Part shown: piece by piece, positions 17,966 to 27,204 of the stretch
How the letters are laid out: each line of letters begins with the position of its first letter
Numbering within the stretch: position 1 is the first letter of the stretch
Source of the DNA: Bradyrhizobium nitroreducens
Lineage (GTDB): Bacteria; Pseudomonadota; Alphaproteobacteria; Rhizobiales; Xanthobacteraceae
Direction of reading: 5' to 3'
NCBI RefSeq assembly: GCF_002776695.1
Contig: NZ_LFJC01000003.1
Location: forward strand, 6,983,982-7,047,981
DNA: 64,000 nt
Translations under genes and position numbers: made by a program
Notes under the pieces: model-generated
Told to the model about the DNA's origin: nothing
Database searches by the model: none
Seen by the model: only the letters and a program-made list of their open reading frames with translations

Positions 17966-18945
17966 AGCGACAGCCTCTTAAGAGTCAGCCTGCCCGCCCC
18001 TTCGGGATAACCTTACTATTCGCGGCCATTATCGGCGCGCTAGCATACCTCCCTGCTTCCGCAGCACCTCCGAAGGCAGCCCTAGAAGCTGGATATAACA
18101 CCCAAACGTTCGCAACGAGACAGTTCACTTCCGACAATGTGGATCTGAGTGGATCAGATAGATCTGGCTACCAGTGGTATCGAATGAATTTCTTCAAGCC
18201 TCGAAATGAGCTGGGGCTGACCAGAATCGAAAACGGCGAGCTCATAACGGGCGGGCTTGGTTATGATGGCGCGATGACAACCGTCACAAAGATTTCAAAG
18301 TGGCCTTACTTTGCCGGCGTGGCATTTGGCGGTGGTGCCTATTTCGAAGCAGAAATTTCATTCGACCCAGAGAGGGTAAATCTTAGAGAGGGTGTTTGGC
18401 CCGCTTGGTGGTCCTTGACTCTTGAGTCTATCCTTGAAGTCCCAGAAACGTTTTGGAGGGGGCAACCACCTGGCTATTTCAACACGATAGAAGTCGATTT
18501 TTTCGAGTACGACTTGCAAGGATCGAGACTACGTACTCGAAATCAATATGGGGCGGGGATCCACCATTGGTACGGGACCCGAGGGATGTGTCCAAAAACT
18601 CCGCTGTGCGGCCATGGGAGCCCATATGCCTCAGGTATCCAGACCGGTCCAAGCGATATAGATTGGATGAAGTTCCACAAATTTGGAGCTCTGTGGATAC
18701 CAGCGACAGCAGACCGTCCTGGAAGTATGACATTCTTTTTGGATGGCAAGCAAAGCAATCAATCGATCACCTGGACGATGTTCAAGGATGAACCACCTCC
18801 GCCAACATCGAAAACGCCATGGGCGTTCGGCCCGCTCGACAGCTTGCACCTAATCCTGGTCCTAAGCTCAGGAAAGAGTTCGCCCATCAGGGTTCGATCG
18901 GTTGAGGTTTGGCAGACTGACGACAGCCGAAATATTCGCCACTAG
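17962..18945 (+). CDS. Secreted GH16-like glycoside hydrolase
   Basis: 327 residues. A long N-terminal signal (hydrophobic FGITLLFAAIIGALAYL, cleavage near PASA-A at residue 35) sends it out of the cytoplasm. The body has beta-jelly-roll features of clan GH-B. GVWPAWWSL precedes the catalytic motif EVDFFE at 177-182, an E-x-D-x-x-E arrangement giving nucleophile E177 and acid/base E182. Family members cut beta-glucans or bacterial EPS (for example ExoK). Here it probably trims or controls the length of this EPS. The 4-base overlap with the FkbM gene shows coupling. The substrate is unknown. Confidence 0.75.
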   Translation: MKRQPLKSQPARPFGITLLFAAIIGALAYLPASAAPPKAALEAGYNTQTFATRQFTSDNVDLSGSDRSGYQWYRMNFFKPRNELGLTRIENGELITGGLGYDGAMTTVTKISKWPYFAGVAFGGGAYFEAEISFDPERVNLREGVWPAWWSLTLESILEVPETFWRGQPPGYFNTIEVDFFEYDLQGSRLRTRNQYGAGIHHWYGTRGMCPKTPLCGHGSPYASGIQTGPSDIDWMKFHKFGALWIPATADRPGSMTFFLDGKQSNQSITWTMFKDEPPPPTSKTPWAFGPLDSLHLILVLSSGKSSPIRVRSVEVWQTDDSRNIRH

Positions 18946-18969
18946 GCGAGTTGCGACCCCGATGTCGAG

Positions 18970-19371
18970 CTATTGCTTGATCGAGTATCTAAAGGTTTTG
19001 ACGCCGCTCATCGTACCCAAGATGGTGTCCACCCGACCATAGCTGGGAATGCGCAAATCATTGCATTTTTCAGAGTTAAGATAGCAAACCTTCACGGCGA
19101 TCAACCGTCCGCATTTATTCTTGATGCTAATTACATGGTCCATGAGATTCGGACTAACAACGTGGGCACGCGCCACTGCCTCAACGTCGAAGCATGAACG
19201 CCCGAGCGGATCGCGAAATGTTGGAGGCAAGCTCGACTGATCCGCAGGTCCTTGGAACGTGAGCCTTGAGGCAGGCGAGGTGCCATTTTGTCCGTAAGAC
19301 GCGGATTGCAAGCAAAGCAAAAATGCCATCGCGCGAATTGCTGCTCTTAGCCCGTTTCGCTTCAACGCCAT
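18970..19371 (-). CDS. Secreted protein with paired cysteines, function unknown
   Basis: 133 residues with an N-terminal signal peptide (basic start, hydrophobic AIRAMAFLLCLQSASYG, cleavage near residue 27). The mature part has four Cys (CFDVEA, NKCGRL, KVCYLN, EKCNDL), likely disulfide bonded. The start overlaps the end of the upstream gene by 10 bases, so it is translated as part of the wzc operon. I do not recognise a named family. Confidence 0.75.
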   Translation of the reverse strand: MALKRNGLRAAIRAMAFLLCLQSASYGQNGTSPASRLTFQGPADQSSLPPTFRDPLGRSCFDVEAVARAHVVSPNLMDHVISIKNKCGRLIAVKVCYLNSEKCNDLRIPSYGRVDTILGTMSGVKTFRYSIKQ

Positions 19372-20132
19372 AGCCTATCGTCTACTTCGATACCCGGCAC
19401 GGCCACCTTCAAACCCTCTCGCGACAATTTCTTGGCAAAGGCCTCTCTAGAAATAACATCTAGCCGTGTGAGACTGGCCAACAAGCGCTCTCTCTGCGCC
19501 CAACCGACTGTTGTCAGATTGACTCCAGCGACATCCAAAAAACTTCCATCGACTAAGCCCACAAACTCAGACACTACCTTATCCTGCATCGATGGCTTCA
19601 GGTTTTCAAAAGTAGCGAGTCCGATTCCGTTGCGCTGGAGTGCAACCCACCCCTCGAGCGGGGCCAACGCATATGACTCCTCGATGTATCGAATAAGGCT
19701 GTTGTCGAACCCAGTGCGGGTAAGCTCGGTTGAGTATAGCATTAACCACAAGAATGAGTCCGCCGGATTGGACGTTAAAGCTGACCTGATCGTGTAGACT
19801 GCACTCATTCCAGTCCGGTCCAATTCTTCACTGCCCGATCGTGCTCCAGATTCCTTGGCGATCTGCAGGAGGATAAGCGCTTCTAAGCGCGCCGCGTCGC
19901 TTCTTGCGAGAATAGAGGGAGAACTACGATTGATCGAAGTCATCACTCCATCTAGATACGCAAGTTTAAAGCGGTCCGCAGAGAGAAGTCGCGCCATGAC
20001 CTGTCCCGTAGACGAAGAAAGCCAAAACTGAGGCAACGAGACGAAAGACCAAATTGCCCCAGCAAGACCAAGCAACAATAACGGCCCTCGAACGGAAGCC
20101 TCAAAACAACCGCATGGCCGGCTCCTCAGCAT
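19362..20132 (-). CDS. EPS-operon membrane-anchored protein, function unknown
   Basis: 256 residues from ATG 20132, which lies 16 bases after the wzc stop behind a GAG ribosome-binding core. Earlier in-frame starts at 20165, 20174 and 20222 would overlap wzc. One N-terminal membrane helix (GPLLLLGLAGAIWSFVSLP) is followed by an alpha-helical periplasmic part with TPR-like spacing (TSNPADSFLWLMLYSTEL). It resembles in layout the 220-residue protein at 31.2 kb (one helix, then helical hairpins with a P-x-LW block). Perhaps it scaffolds the Wzc/Wza exporter. Confidence 0.7.
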   Translation of the reverse strand: MLRSRPCGCFEASVRGPLLLLGLAGAIWSFVSLPQFWLSSSTGQVMARLLSADRFKLAYLDGVMTSINRSSPSILARSDAARLEALILLQIAKESGARSGSEELDRTGMSAVYTIRSALTSNPADSFLWLMLYSTELTRTGFDNSLIRYIEESYALAPLEGWVALQRNGIGLATFENLKPSMQDKVVSEFVGLVDGSFLDVAGVNLTTVGWAQRERLLASLTRLDVISREAFAKKLSREGLKVAVPGIEVDDRLWR

Positions 20133-20148
20133 TCGTATCTCGCTAGCG

Positions 20149-22401
20149 CTATTCAACGTACCCATAGCGCGCATAATATTTCTGGTAGTAGTAGCGGCCG
20201 TGATAAGATTCGTATCGAGCAAGCAACTTCGTATCTGCCTTGTTCAGGACGACCCCGAGCAACTTGTCCTGTATTTCCGGAGCGTTGCGCAGGTTGTGAC
20301 GGATGACATCGATCTTGGTCTTGCCCCACTCCACCACAAAAACGAACGAATCAACAAAGGGCGAGGTCACTCGCACGTCCACTACTGGCGCCATCGGCGG
20401 CATGTCGAGCACCACGTAATCGTACTTTGACCGCAACAGCGCAATTAAATCGCGCATAGGCTTAGACGCAAGCACCTCGTTTGTATGCAGCAATTTGGAA
20501 GTGGTGCCAGCCGTAAGGATCGCCAGCCCCGTTTGAGGATCAATGCTGACGACATCTTCAAGCTGCGCCTTGTGCGCAACAACATCTACGAGGCCAGCTT
20601 GTGCGTCGGGCCGCAGAGCGCGGGACAAAGAGGGATTGCGCAGGTCGGCATCGACCAAGATCACACGCGCTCCTCCGTGCGCGATAAGCTGCGCGAGATT
20701 GGTCGACAACGTGCTCTTGCCTTCGTTGGGCAAAGTCGAGGTCACCGCCAAAACTCGGTTCTCGCGGACGATGGAATTGAGATCGATCGCCACCTTCAGT
20801 GAGCGAACAGCCTCGGAGAAGCGAGACAAGGGATTGTCGACAACGTACCGAAGCAAGTCAGGCTCTGGGTTGTTCTTCCTCCGACCGAGCTTGCCTGAGA
20901 GCGCCGCGCCGGCTGGCGCACCGAGAGCGGGCAAGATCGCAACACAATTAGCGCCGAGCTCGCTCTCGACCTGAGCGGTCGTGCGGAAAACTTTGTCGGT
21001 CATTTCGCGGCCCATTGCCGCTCCAAAACCCAAGATGAACCCGCTGAGCACAGCCGCTCCAAAAATAACCAACGTCTTTGGATAGCTCTTAATCAGAGGT
21101 GTGGTGGCCGAGCTGATGACTCGCGCCTCCGTGATCGGGAAAGATTGCTGCTGCACGCTTTCCATGTAGCGCTGCAGGAAGTTGTCATACATTGCCTGAT
21201 AGGACTGCGCGGTACTCTCTAGCTCGCGAAGCTGGATCTGTGCCTGATTGGTGAGCTGAGATTCCGAGACCACGCTGGCAAGACTCGATTTGATGGCCTC
21301 CTCACGCGTGACAGCAATGTCGTAATCACTTTTGTAGGATTCCTGAATACGCTTGAGTTCGTCGATGATGTTCTTCTTGATCTCGGCCATCTGCCGGCGG
21401 AGGTTGACCGCAGCAAGATGATCCGAACCATATTTCATCGCCCAAATCGACTCCTTCGAGGCCATGTCAACATATTGGCCGCGCAGCTTGACGATGGTGT
21501 CGTTCTTCAGAGCATCGGCGACGTTGGCGTCCGGAATGTCCTGCTTGACGATCTCGTTCATACGATCCAGCCGCGCCTTGGCTTCGGCCGTCGCCGCGTG
21601 CGCCATAATGAGTTGGCTGTTCACCTCAGCGAGTTGCTGCTCGTTCATCAGCCGGCCGCCGCTGTCGACGATATTGTTCGCGATCTTGAAGTCTACCACC
21701 GCCTTCTGCGCGGCTGAGGCCTGGGTGCGGAGCTCCTTGATACGGTCCTGCAGCCAGACGCTAGCCCGGCGAGTGGCTTGGTACTTCGCTTCAAGCTGGT
21801 CAACAATATAGGCGTCCGCGATGGCATTTGCGATGCGTGCAGCCTTTACAGGGTCTCGTGAGGTGAAGCCAATCTCCATCACATAGGTCTGCCCTAGACG
21901 CTTGATCGTGCGGTTCTTCTCAAAACGCTCCAGCGCCCTGCGTGTCAGCTCAAATTCGGAAGACGCGGTACCAGGAGAGAAGAGGGTTATTACCGAGGTA
22001 ATAACGGTCCCAAACAGGCCGCCACCGCTGCCGGTGAATTCGGGATCCTCAGTCAAGTGTAGATCGCGAATCACTGCGAGGCTAATGTTCTCGGATTTCA
22101 GGATCTCGACCTGGGTTTCTACTGTGGCGGAATCAATCGCGATATCGCCGAGCACGGATTGCTGCTGGAACAGCTGCACCTTGCGGGTATCAATCACCAT
22201 CGAGGCGGTGGAGGTGAACAGCGGCGCGGCGGTGAAGAGGTAGAGCAGCGCCAGGATCACGCAGGCCGAGACGATCGCGACAATGGTCGGGAACTGGCGA
22301 CGAGCGATCTCCATGTAAGAGATCAGTGTCTGCGACGGAGAGCCGTCGGCCTCGGCGAAATCACGGTTGATCTCCGAGGTCGGCTTGTTCACCTGCAACA
22401 T
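20149..22401 (-). CDS. EPS co-polymerase and tyrosine autokinase, Wzc/ExoP type
   Basis: 750 residues, the full fused form. The N-terminal Wzz domain (about 25-115) has TM1 at about 38-58. A long periplasmic coiled coil (about 200-420) and a GNVR-like segment lead to TM2 at 444-463. The cytoplasmic BY-kinase has Walker A STLPNEGKST (555-564), Walker A' ILVDADLRNP (581-590), Walker B VVLDMPP (663-669) and a C-terminal tyrosine cluster (730-748, nine Tyr). It controls chain length and export with Wza. The ATG follows AGGAA. The 5' part is GC-richer than the 3' part, suggesting the right edge of the imported EPS core lies in or near this gene. Confidence 0.95.
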   Translation of the reverse strand: MLQVNKPTSEINRDFAEADGSPSQTLISYMEIARRQFPTIVAIVSACVILALLYLFTAAPLFTSTASMVIDTRKVQLFQQQSVLGDIAIDSATVETQVEILKSENISLAVIRDLHLTEDPEFTGSGGGLFGTVITSVITLFSPGTASSEFELTRRALERFEKNRTIKRLGQTYVMEIGFTSRDPVKAARIANAIADAYIVDQLEAKYQATRRASVWLQDRIKELRTQASAAQKAVVDFKIANNIVDSGGRLMNEQQLAEVNSQLIMAHAATAEAKARLDRMNEIVKQDIPDANVADALKNDTIVKLRGQYVDMASKESIWAMKYGSDHLAAVNLRRQMAEIKKNIIDELKRIQESYKSDYDIAVTREEAIKSSLASVVSESQLTNQAQIQLRELESTAQSYQAMYDNFLQRYMESVQQQSFPITEARVISSATTPLIKSYPKTLVIFGAAVLSGFILGFGAAMGREMTDKVFRTTAQVESELGANCVAILPALGAPAGAALSGKLGRRKNNPEPDLLRYVVDNPLSRFSEAVRSLKVAIDLNSIVRENRVLAVTSTLPNEGKSTLSTNLAQLIAHGGARVILVDADLRNPSLSRALRPDAQAGLVDVVAHKAQLEDVVSIDPQTGLAILTAGTTSKLLHTNEVLASKPMRDLIALLRSKYDYVVLDMPPMAPVVDVRVTSPFVDSFVFVVEWGKTKIDVIRHNLRNAPEIQDKLLGVVLNKADTKLLARYESYHGRYYYQKYYARYGYVE

Positions 22402-22608
22402 CTAGCAATTCCTGAAAATGGATCGATCTGTCGTCTTGAGATCAATGCTGGCCAAAAGCCTGCCGACACTCCGGAGCAAACCGGATGCCGAGGTACCGCG
22501 CTGCGCGCCACACTAGCACAAGCCGGCCTGCAATTGAACGCGTTCGATGCAGTGCACTGCCGCGCTTTGCGCGACTTTTTGCGGGAGGCTTAACGGCGCA
22601 AAAGCAAA

Positions 22609-22637
22609 GCGGCGCCCGCGGGCGCCGCTGCCGTGAA
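22609..22637 (-). terminator. Rho-independent terminator upstream of wzc
   Basis: A perfect 20-base palindrome, GCGGCGCCCGCGGGCGCCGC, at 22609-22628. On the minus strand it is followed by TTTGCTTTTGC. It lies just after the end of the Gly-rich secreted protein gene (22671) and before wzc, so it could attenuate read-through from the upstream EPS genes into wzc. Confidence 0.7.
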
Positions 22638-22670
22638 GTGATATGGGCCGGCCACGAGGGCCGTTTCCGC

Positions 22671-23288
22671 TTAGCGCGGGCTGACGCTGTTGGTGGTGCT
22701 GCCGACGCCACCGTTGCCGCCGTTGGGCGCGTTGTTGGCGGTCGTGTTGCGGCCGAAGGTGGTGCCGCCACCGCCATTGCCGCCGGTCGCAAAACCGCTG
22801 GTCCCCGTCGGGCCACCCGCGCCGGTGCCACCGCCGCCCGCGCCGCCGCCGGTCGCGGCGATTGCGACGTCGCCGGTCGCGGCCTGGTAGGCGGCGATCA
22901 CGTCGGCGTTGCCGGTGCCGGCGATCGCGGCCTGGATCTCATTGGCATAGGCCTGGTCGGACTGGGCGGCCATGCGGGCGACCTGGGCGAGGCCGGCGAC
23001 GATGCCGCGCATCTGGTCCTTGGTGGTCGCGGGATCCTTCAGCAGCGCGATCAGGCCGGGAAGCGTGGTCGGATCGGAGGCGCCGAGGTCGCGCACGCGC
23101 GAGATCAGCTGCGGGCCGCCGGTCGGATATTGCTGCAGCAGGCTGCTGGGCGCGGCCTTGAAGTCGGAAATGACGGTGGCCGGCAGCTGGCGCTGCGGCG
23201 GGTAAACGGCGGCGCTGGCGGCCGACTGAAGCGTCACGGCGAGGGCCGCGGCGGCAGCCATGCGAAGCGCAATCCTGATAACGCTCAT
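22671..23288 (-). CDS. Secreted protein with Gly/Thr/Asn-rich tail, EPS operon
   Basis: 205 residues from ATG 23288, which has a strong GGAGG Shine-Dalgarno. An upstream in-frame start lacks one. Signal peptide with cleavage near SAASA-A (about residue 27). An ordered part (about 30-140) is predicted helical (LPGLIALLKDPATTKDQM). The last 65 residues are almost only Gly, Thr, Asn, Ala and Ser, a low-complexity tail as seen in surface or matrix-associated proteins. The gene lies between wza-type export genes and wzc, hinting at a role in EPS anchoring or export, but no family is recognised. Confidence 0.75.
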   Translation of the reverse strand: MSVIRIALRMAAAAALAVTLQSAASAAVYPPQRQLPATVISDFKAAPSSLLQQYPTGGPQLISRVRDLGASDPTTLPGLIALLKDPATTKDQMRGIVAGLAQVARMAAQSDQAYANEIQAAIAGTGNADVIAAYQAATGDVAIAATGGGAGGGGTGAGGPTGTSGFATGGNGGGGTTFGRNTTANNAPNGGNGGVGSTTNSVSPR

Positions 23289-23430
23289 AAACAAACCTCC
23301 AAAAATCAGCTGCCCCGAATTGCTTCCTCGGCCCGGGCAAATGGCTGTGCTCGTTGCAGGAACGTAGCGGAAGAGGAAGGGGCTGTCCACTTATTCTAAA
23401 GACTTCGTAAACGGCGCAACTGCTTCAAAT

Positions 23431-24933
23431 CTAGACACTTTTATGAAGCTGAGGCACCCGGCTCGGGGCTGCGTCCACGGTTGCCGGACGGCCCTCGCCT
23501 CGCCGGCTGGTGGGGTCCGCCCCCGCCGCCGGCCGGCCTTCCTGCGTGCGGAAGGACTGCGAAAGGCCCGCGCCGAAAAGCGCAAAGAACGGAATGCTGT
23601 AGCCGGGCACCTGCAGGGTGAAATCCAGGCACGAATGCAGCAGCGACAGCGTCGCGGTCGCCGCTGCCGCGAGCGGGATGATGGCGTCGCGCCGACGGGT
23701 GAACACGCCCCGCGCCAGCACCAGCAGCATGACGGCCCAGCCGAGCGCCACCAGCAGCGCCATGGGGATGCCCACCTCCGAGGCAAGCTCCAGCGGCGTC
23801 GAATGCGCGGCGTCCCAGACGCCGCGAATCGAGATGTTGGGGCTGCGGTACGGTGGGAAGGCCCATTGGAAGGTGCCCATGCCGGTGCCGAACCAGGGAT
23901 TGTCGCCGATGATCCGAACCGTCGATTTCCAGGCCTCGATGCGGCCCTCGTCGACCAGGCCCTGGCTGTCGAAGCGGCTGGAGACACGGCCGCCCAGGAG
24001 TTGCAACAGGCCGAGTGCGACGGCGATGCCGGAGCCCAGCGAGATCCAGATGCCGGTGCGCGGCGGCAGGTCCTTCCGCAGGAACAGCGTGAACGAAACG
24101 ATCATCGCGAGCAGCGACAGGCCGACGCCGGCGCGCGAGGTCGTCATGAACATCGCCATCAGGCAGATCAGGAGGCAACCGAGCTGCGGCAGGATCTGTT
24201 TTGGCGGGATCGTGCGCAGATCGAGCGACAGGCGCCGCCACTCGATGTGCCGCTCCGGCAGGCGCCGGCGGACGTCCTCCAGGATCAGCAGCATCCAGAT
24301 CACCGCAGCCGAGCCGAAATAGGCCGCCGCGGTGTTGCGGTTGATGAAGGTGCCGGTGACGCTGCCGAGATAGGCCGTCTTGTCCCGCCACAGGATCATG
24401 GTGGGCTCGATCAGGAACGAGAGTACGCCGTAGAGTGCGTAAGCCGCCCCCGAGATCGCGATCACCCACAGCATGCGGCGCGCGCGATCGCGGTTCGCAC
24501 CGACGGTGATGCCGAGCACGATGGCGAGGATGTTGGCGAGCGGCGCACCGAGCGCGAAGAACGCCTCGTTCTTCACGATCGAAGCAGAGGGCGCGATCGG
24601 CACGCCAAGGAGATCCGAGGCCTGCTTCCAGATCGGCTGAAACGGCGCGAGGAAGGGATGGTCGGAGAGCTGCTCGTGCAGCACGAAGGCGTAAGCGGCG
24701 ACGATCACGCCGATGCCGGCGAGCAGCCACAGATGCGGCGCTCGCAGATCGCGCGTCGGCGCGAAGATCACCGCGATGCCGAGACAGAGGCACCAGAACG
24801 CGATCGACAGATCATTGGTCGAGCCGAACGGGAACGGCGCGCCAGCCACCACTGCGAACAGGATGAAGGTCGCGGGCAGGCTCCACGACCAACGAATCCT
24901 GGACAAGCTGATGTCGGGAGGCCAAAGGCGCAT
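23431..24933 (-). CDS. O-antigen ligase/Wzy-like membrane protein
   Basis: 500 residues from ATG 24933; a TTG 18 codons upstream (24987) is an alternative that would overlap the previous gene by 13 bases. About twelve membrane segments. The WzyC signature is clear: NRNTAAAYFGSAAVIW, TTSRAGVGLSLLAMIVS, GDNPWFGTGMGTFQWAFPPY and DAAHSTPLELASEVG, with the HST where ligases have an H-N. GC-rich and in the wza operon, so it belongs to the conserved EPS backbone, unlike the A+T-rich polymerase at 16 kb. Confidence 0.85.
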   Translation of the reverse strand: MRLWPPDISLSRIRWSWSLPATFILFAVVAGAPFPFGSTNDLSIAFWCLCLGIAVIFAPTRDLRAPHLWLLAGIGVIVAAYAFVLHEQLSDHPFLAPFQPIWKQASDLLGVPIAPSASIVKNEAFFALGAPLANILAIVLGITVGANRDRARRMLWVIAISGAAYALYGVLSFLIEPTMILWRDKTAYLGSVTGTFINRNTAAAYFGSAAVIWMLLILEDVRRRLPERHIEWRRLSLDLRTIPPKQILPQLGCLLICLMAMFMTTSRAGVGLSLLAMIVSFTLFLRKDLPPRTGIWISLGSGIAVALGLLQLLGGRVSSRFDSQGLVDEGRIEAWKSTVRIIGDNPWFGTGMGTFQWAFPPYRSPNISIRGVWDAAHSTPLELASEVGIPMALLVALGWAVMLLVLARGVFTRRRDAIIPLAAAATATLSLLHSCLDFTLQVPGYSIPFFALFGAGLSQSFRTQEGRPAAGADPTSRRGEGRPATVDAAPSRVPQLHKSV

Positions 24934-24974
24934 CGTGGTGTCTTGCGAGCTTTCTTGCGAGCTTTGCTCTGAGC

Positions 24975-25556
24975 TTAGAGGAAGCAATCGATCGGGTAGA
25001 TCTTCAGATCGACGTTGAGACGGCTGTTCCGGGTCTGGGCCCGGAACGCATAGAATAGCCCAAAGCTATCACTCCCCTGATCGAGTTTTATTCCAGGGGT
25101 TAATTCGTCGGGCGGGACCAGCACGCCGATGTGCCGGTTGATGGCCGAAATCTCGATCCGCCCGTCCCCCTCGCCAAAATGCCCGCCGAGCTGCGTCACC
25201 GTGACCTTGGGCAGGCCGCGGCGCTGGTGGCAGACCTCCTCCTCCCAGAGCTTGGTCTGCTGGACCAGCGGTCTGCCCGCGCCGTCGGGAATGACGATGT
25301 CAGGGAAAGACGGACGCAGCATTCCGAAGAATTTGCTCTCCTTGGAGTTCGCCGATAGCCGGACCGTGAAGGACAGCTCGCCCTTGCTTCCCTTCAGGCG
25401 CGACAAGATCGGAGCATCGGGCTCGGCCGAGACCATCACGTCGATGCGGTGGCGAACGCCCAGCTCCGCGGCCGCGCCGAGAGCCGTCCCGGCCGGTGCG
25501 AGCCCGAAAGCGAGCAAGACGAGGGCCGGAATTCGCCCAATTGTTCGAAAGCGCAT
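24975..25556 (-). CDS. Secreted protein, EPS operon, function unknown
   Basis: 193 residues from ATG 25556, preceded by AAGGGG; the open frame extends 53 codons upstream but without conserved-looking sequence. The signal peptide is MRFRTIGRIPALVLLAFGLA with cleavage near GTALG-A. The mature part looks all-beta (DVMVSAEPDAPIL, GELSFTVRLSANSKE, FGLFYAFRAQTRNSRLNVDL) with two Cys. It lies between wza and the polymerase-like gene on the same strand. I do not recognise a family. Confidence 0.75.
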   Translation of the reverse strand: MRFRTIGRIPALVLLAFGLAPAGTALGAAAELGVRHRIDVMVSAEPDAPILSRLKGSKGELSFTVRLSANSKESKFFGMLRPSFPDIVIPDGAGRPLVQQTKLWEEEVCHQRRGLPKVTVTQLGGHFGEGDGRIEISAINRHIGVLVPPDELTPGIKLDQGSDSFGLFYAFRAQTRNSRLNVDLKIYPIDCFL

Positions 25557-25666
25557 GCAGCCCCTTGCAACACAGCGGGGTAACGGATGACCGGCGCCTG
25601 CTGAGTAGTGCCGCGATCCCAGCAGGGATCCCGCAAGCCCGACAATATTGATCAGATCGCACAACG

Positions 25667-25698
25667 AAAATGGCACCGGGACAAGGCCCCGGTGCCAT
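25667..25698 (-). terminator. Rho-independent terminator after wza
   Basis: ATGGCACCGGG (25670-25680) and CCCGGTGCCAT (25688-25698) form an 11-base-pair perfect stem with a 7-base loop. Read on the minus strand it is followed by TTTTCGTTG. It is 27 bases past the wza stop, so wza may be transcribed more strongly than the genes after it. Confidence 0.75.
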
Positions 25699-25724
25699 CG
25701 CTGTTGGTCGATCAAGTCGGCGTC

Positions 25725-26927
25725 TTACGGCGCCAGCTTGATGTTGTTGCGGAAGATCAGCGCATCGTTGCTGAGGTTCACGGCATCGCTGCCGGTCGCC
25801 ATGATCACCCGCATGTAGTTCAGGAACTTGGCAACTTCGACGTTGCGCGAGTTCGAGACGTAGATGATGTCGCCGTTCTTCATCATGACCTTGGTGGCCA
25901 GGAAGAAGCCGCCCGGATCGCGGAAGTTGACGTTGAAGATGACCGGGATCGTCTCCGACGTGTACTTGCTCACGTCGATGCCGAGTTGGGCTGCAACCTC
26001 GCGCGGCTCGCGGCGATAGAGATACACGGCAGCGGGATCGGCCTGACCATCGAGGAGACCACCAGCCTTGCCGACGGCTTCGCCGAGGTTGATGCGCCAG
26101 GCATCGAAGTTGAACTCGCCGCTCTGGCCGCTGGCGCCGAACGCCATGAACTTCTGCTGCTCGCGATAGACGTAGATGCTGTCGTCGGGACGCACATAGA
26201 CGTTGTTCTCGGGCGCCATCACGAGATTCTCGAACGGCACGGTAGCCCGCCGTCCGCCACGCTCCAGCATGACCCAGGTCTCGAAGCCCTGGCCCTTGAT
26301 GCCGCCGGCGCGGGTGATCGCATCGAGCACCTTATCCTTGGCGCCCGCCGCGCTCGCGGGGTAACGCGCCGGCGAATTGACTTCGCCGAGCACGCTGATG
26401 AGCTGGGTGCGCTGTGACGACATCGAAACCACCGCCTGCGGCTCGATGGCGCGGTTACCGATCTTCTCGATGATCGAGCGCTGGATCTCCACCGCCGTGC
26501 GGCCCGCGGCCTTGATCTGACCGGCATAGGGCACCGTGATGAAGCCGTCATTGTCGACCGACTGATCCGGGATCGTCACATAGTTGCCGGGACGGACGCC
26601 GGCTTCCGCCGGGATGAACAGACCGCCTGCCGCCGCTTCGAAGATGGTGACGCTGACGACGTCGCCGATGCCGAACACGATGCTGGCGGGCGGACGGCGA
26701 TCCGTGAACACGCCGGCAAGCCCCTTGGGCTCATGCGTGTGCAGGATCTTCACCGTGGCCGGATTGAGCGGCACCAGCTCATAGGCCGGCGCGCTTTCCG
26801 TCTGAATCTTGTTGTTAACGTCGTCCGTCAGCGGACCGGAGCCGGGATTGGTCGAGCAGGCTCCGAGCGCCAAAGCGGCGGCCAGAAATGCCGGCGTGAA
26901 TACATAAGCTTTGGCAAATGAATGCAT
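25725..26927 (-). CDS. Polysaccharide export outer-membrane lipoprotein, Wza type
   Basis: 400 residues from ATG 26927. A lipoprotein signal with lipobox LALGAC makes Cys the mature N-terminus. The Poly_export domain follows (about 85-180: IVFGIGDVVSVTIFEA, VTIPDQSVDNDGFITVPYAG, AGRTAVEIQRSIIEKI). At least two SLBB domains come next (LISVLGEVNSPARYPAS, VLDAITRAGGIKGQGFETW; then INLGEAVGKAGGLLDGQADP). It forms the octameric export channel that pairs with Wzc across the periplasm. First gene of the minus-strand export operon. Confidence 0.93.
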   Translation of the reverse strand: MHSFAKAYVFTPAFLAAALALGACSTNPGSGPLTDDVNNKIQTESAPAYELVPLNPATVKILHTHEPKGLAGVFTDRRPPASIVFGIGDVVSVTIFEAAAGGLFIPAEAGVRPGNYVTIPDQSVDNDGFITVPYAGQIKAAGRTAVEIQRSIIEKIGNRAIEPQAVVSMSSQRTQLISVLGEVNSPARYPASAAGAKDKVLDAITRAGGIKGQGFETWVMLERGGRRATVPFENLVMAPENNVYVRPDDSIYVYREQQKFMAFGASGQSGEFNFDAWRINLGEAVGKAGGLLDGQADPAAVYLYRREPREVAAQLGIDVSKYTSETIPVIFNVNFRDPGGFFLATKVMMKNGDIIYVSNSRNVEVAKFLNYMRVIMATGSDAVNLSNDALIFRNNIKLAP

Positions 26928-27204
26928 GAATCGCGCCCCAGGAGACCCCAATTACCTTGAAGTGGTACGGCGACGCGGGCAGTGCGACAAGGGTTCGTGA
27001 ATGGTTAACGGACGATCGGTCACCGACTGTTGCGTGCGGGCCACGTTTTGGATCTTGGTTTAACCCTTTGTGACCATTTGTTGTATTTCGTGTGCCTGGT
27101 CGGCGAGCACTCCGCCCAAGCGAAGGGCTCGGCGCGTCGGCGCCGGCCTTCTTGACCTCGTCTCCGTCTGCTAAAGGCTGGAACCCGCAAGATAGGATTT
27201 CCTC
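26928..27204. promoter_or_regulatory. Divergent promoter region of the EPS export operon
   Basis: 277 bases between the start of wza (minus) and a secreted-protein gene (plus), with no convincing ORF. It should carry the main promoter of the wza operon. The stretch 27040-27100 is relatively A+T-rich (gttttggatcttggtttaac). I could not fix a -35/-10 pair. Confidence 0.4.

Noticed and set aside
22690..22890. Triplet-repeat-like GC-rich tract
   Set aside because: It is the coding sequence of the Gly-rich tail of the secreted protein at 22671-23288, not a separate repeat or CRISPR array.
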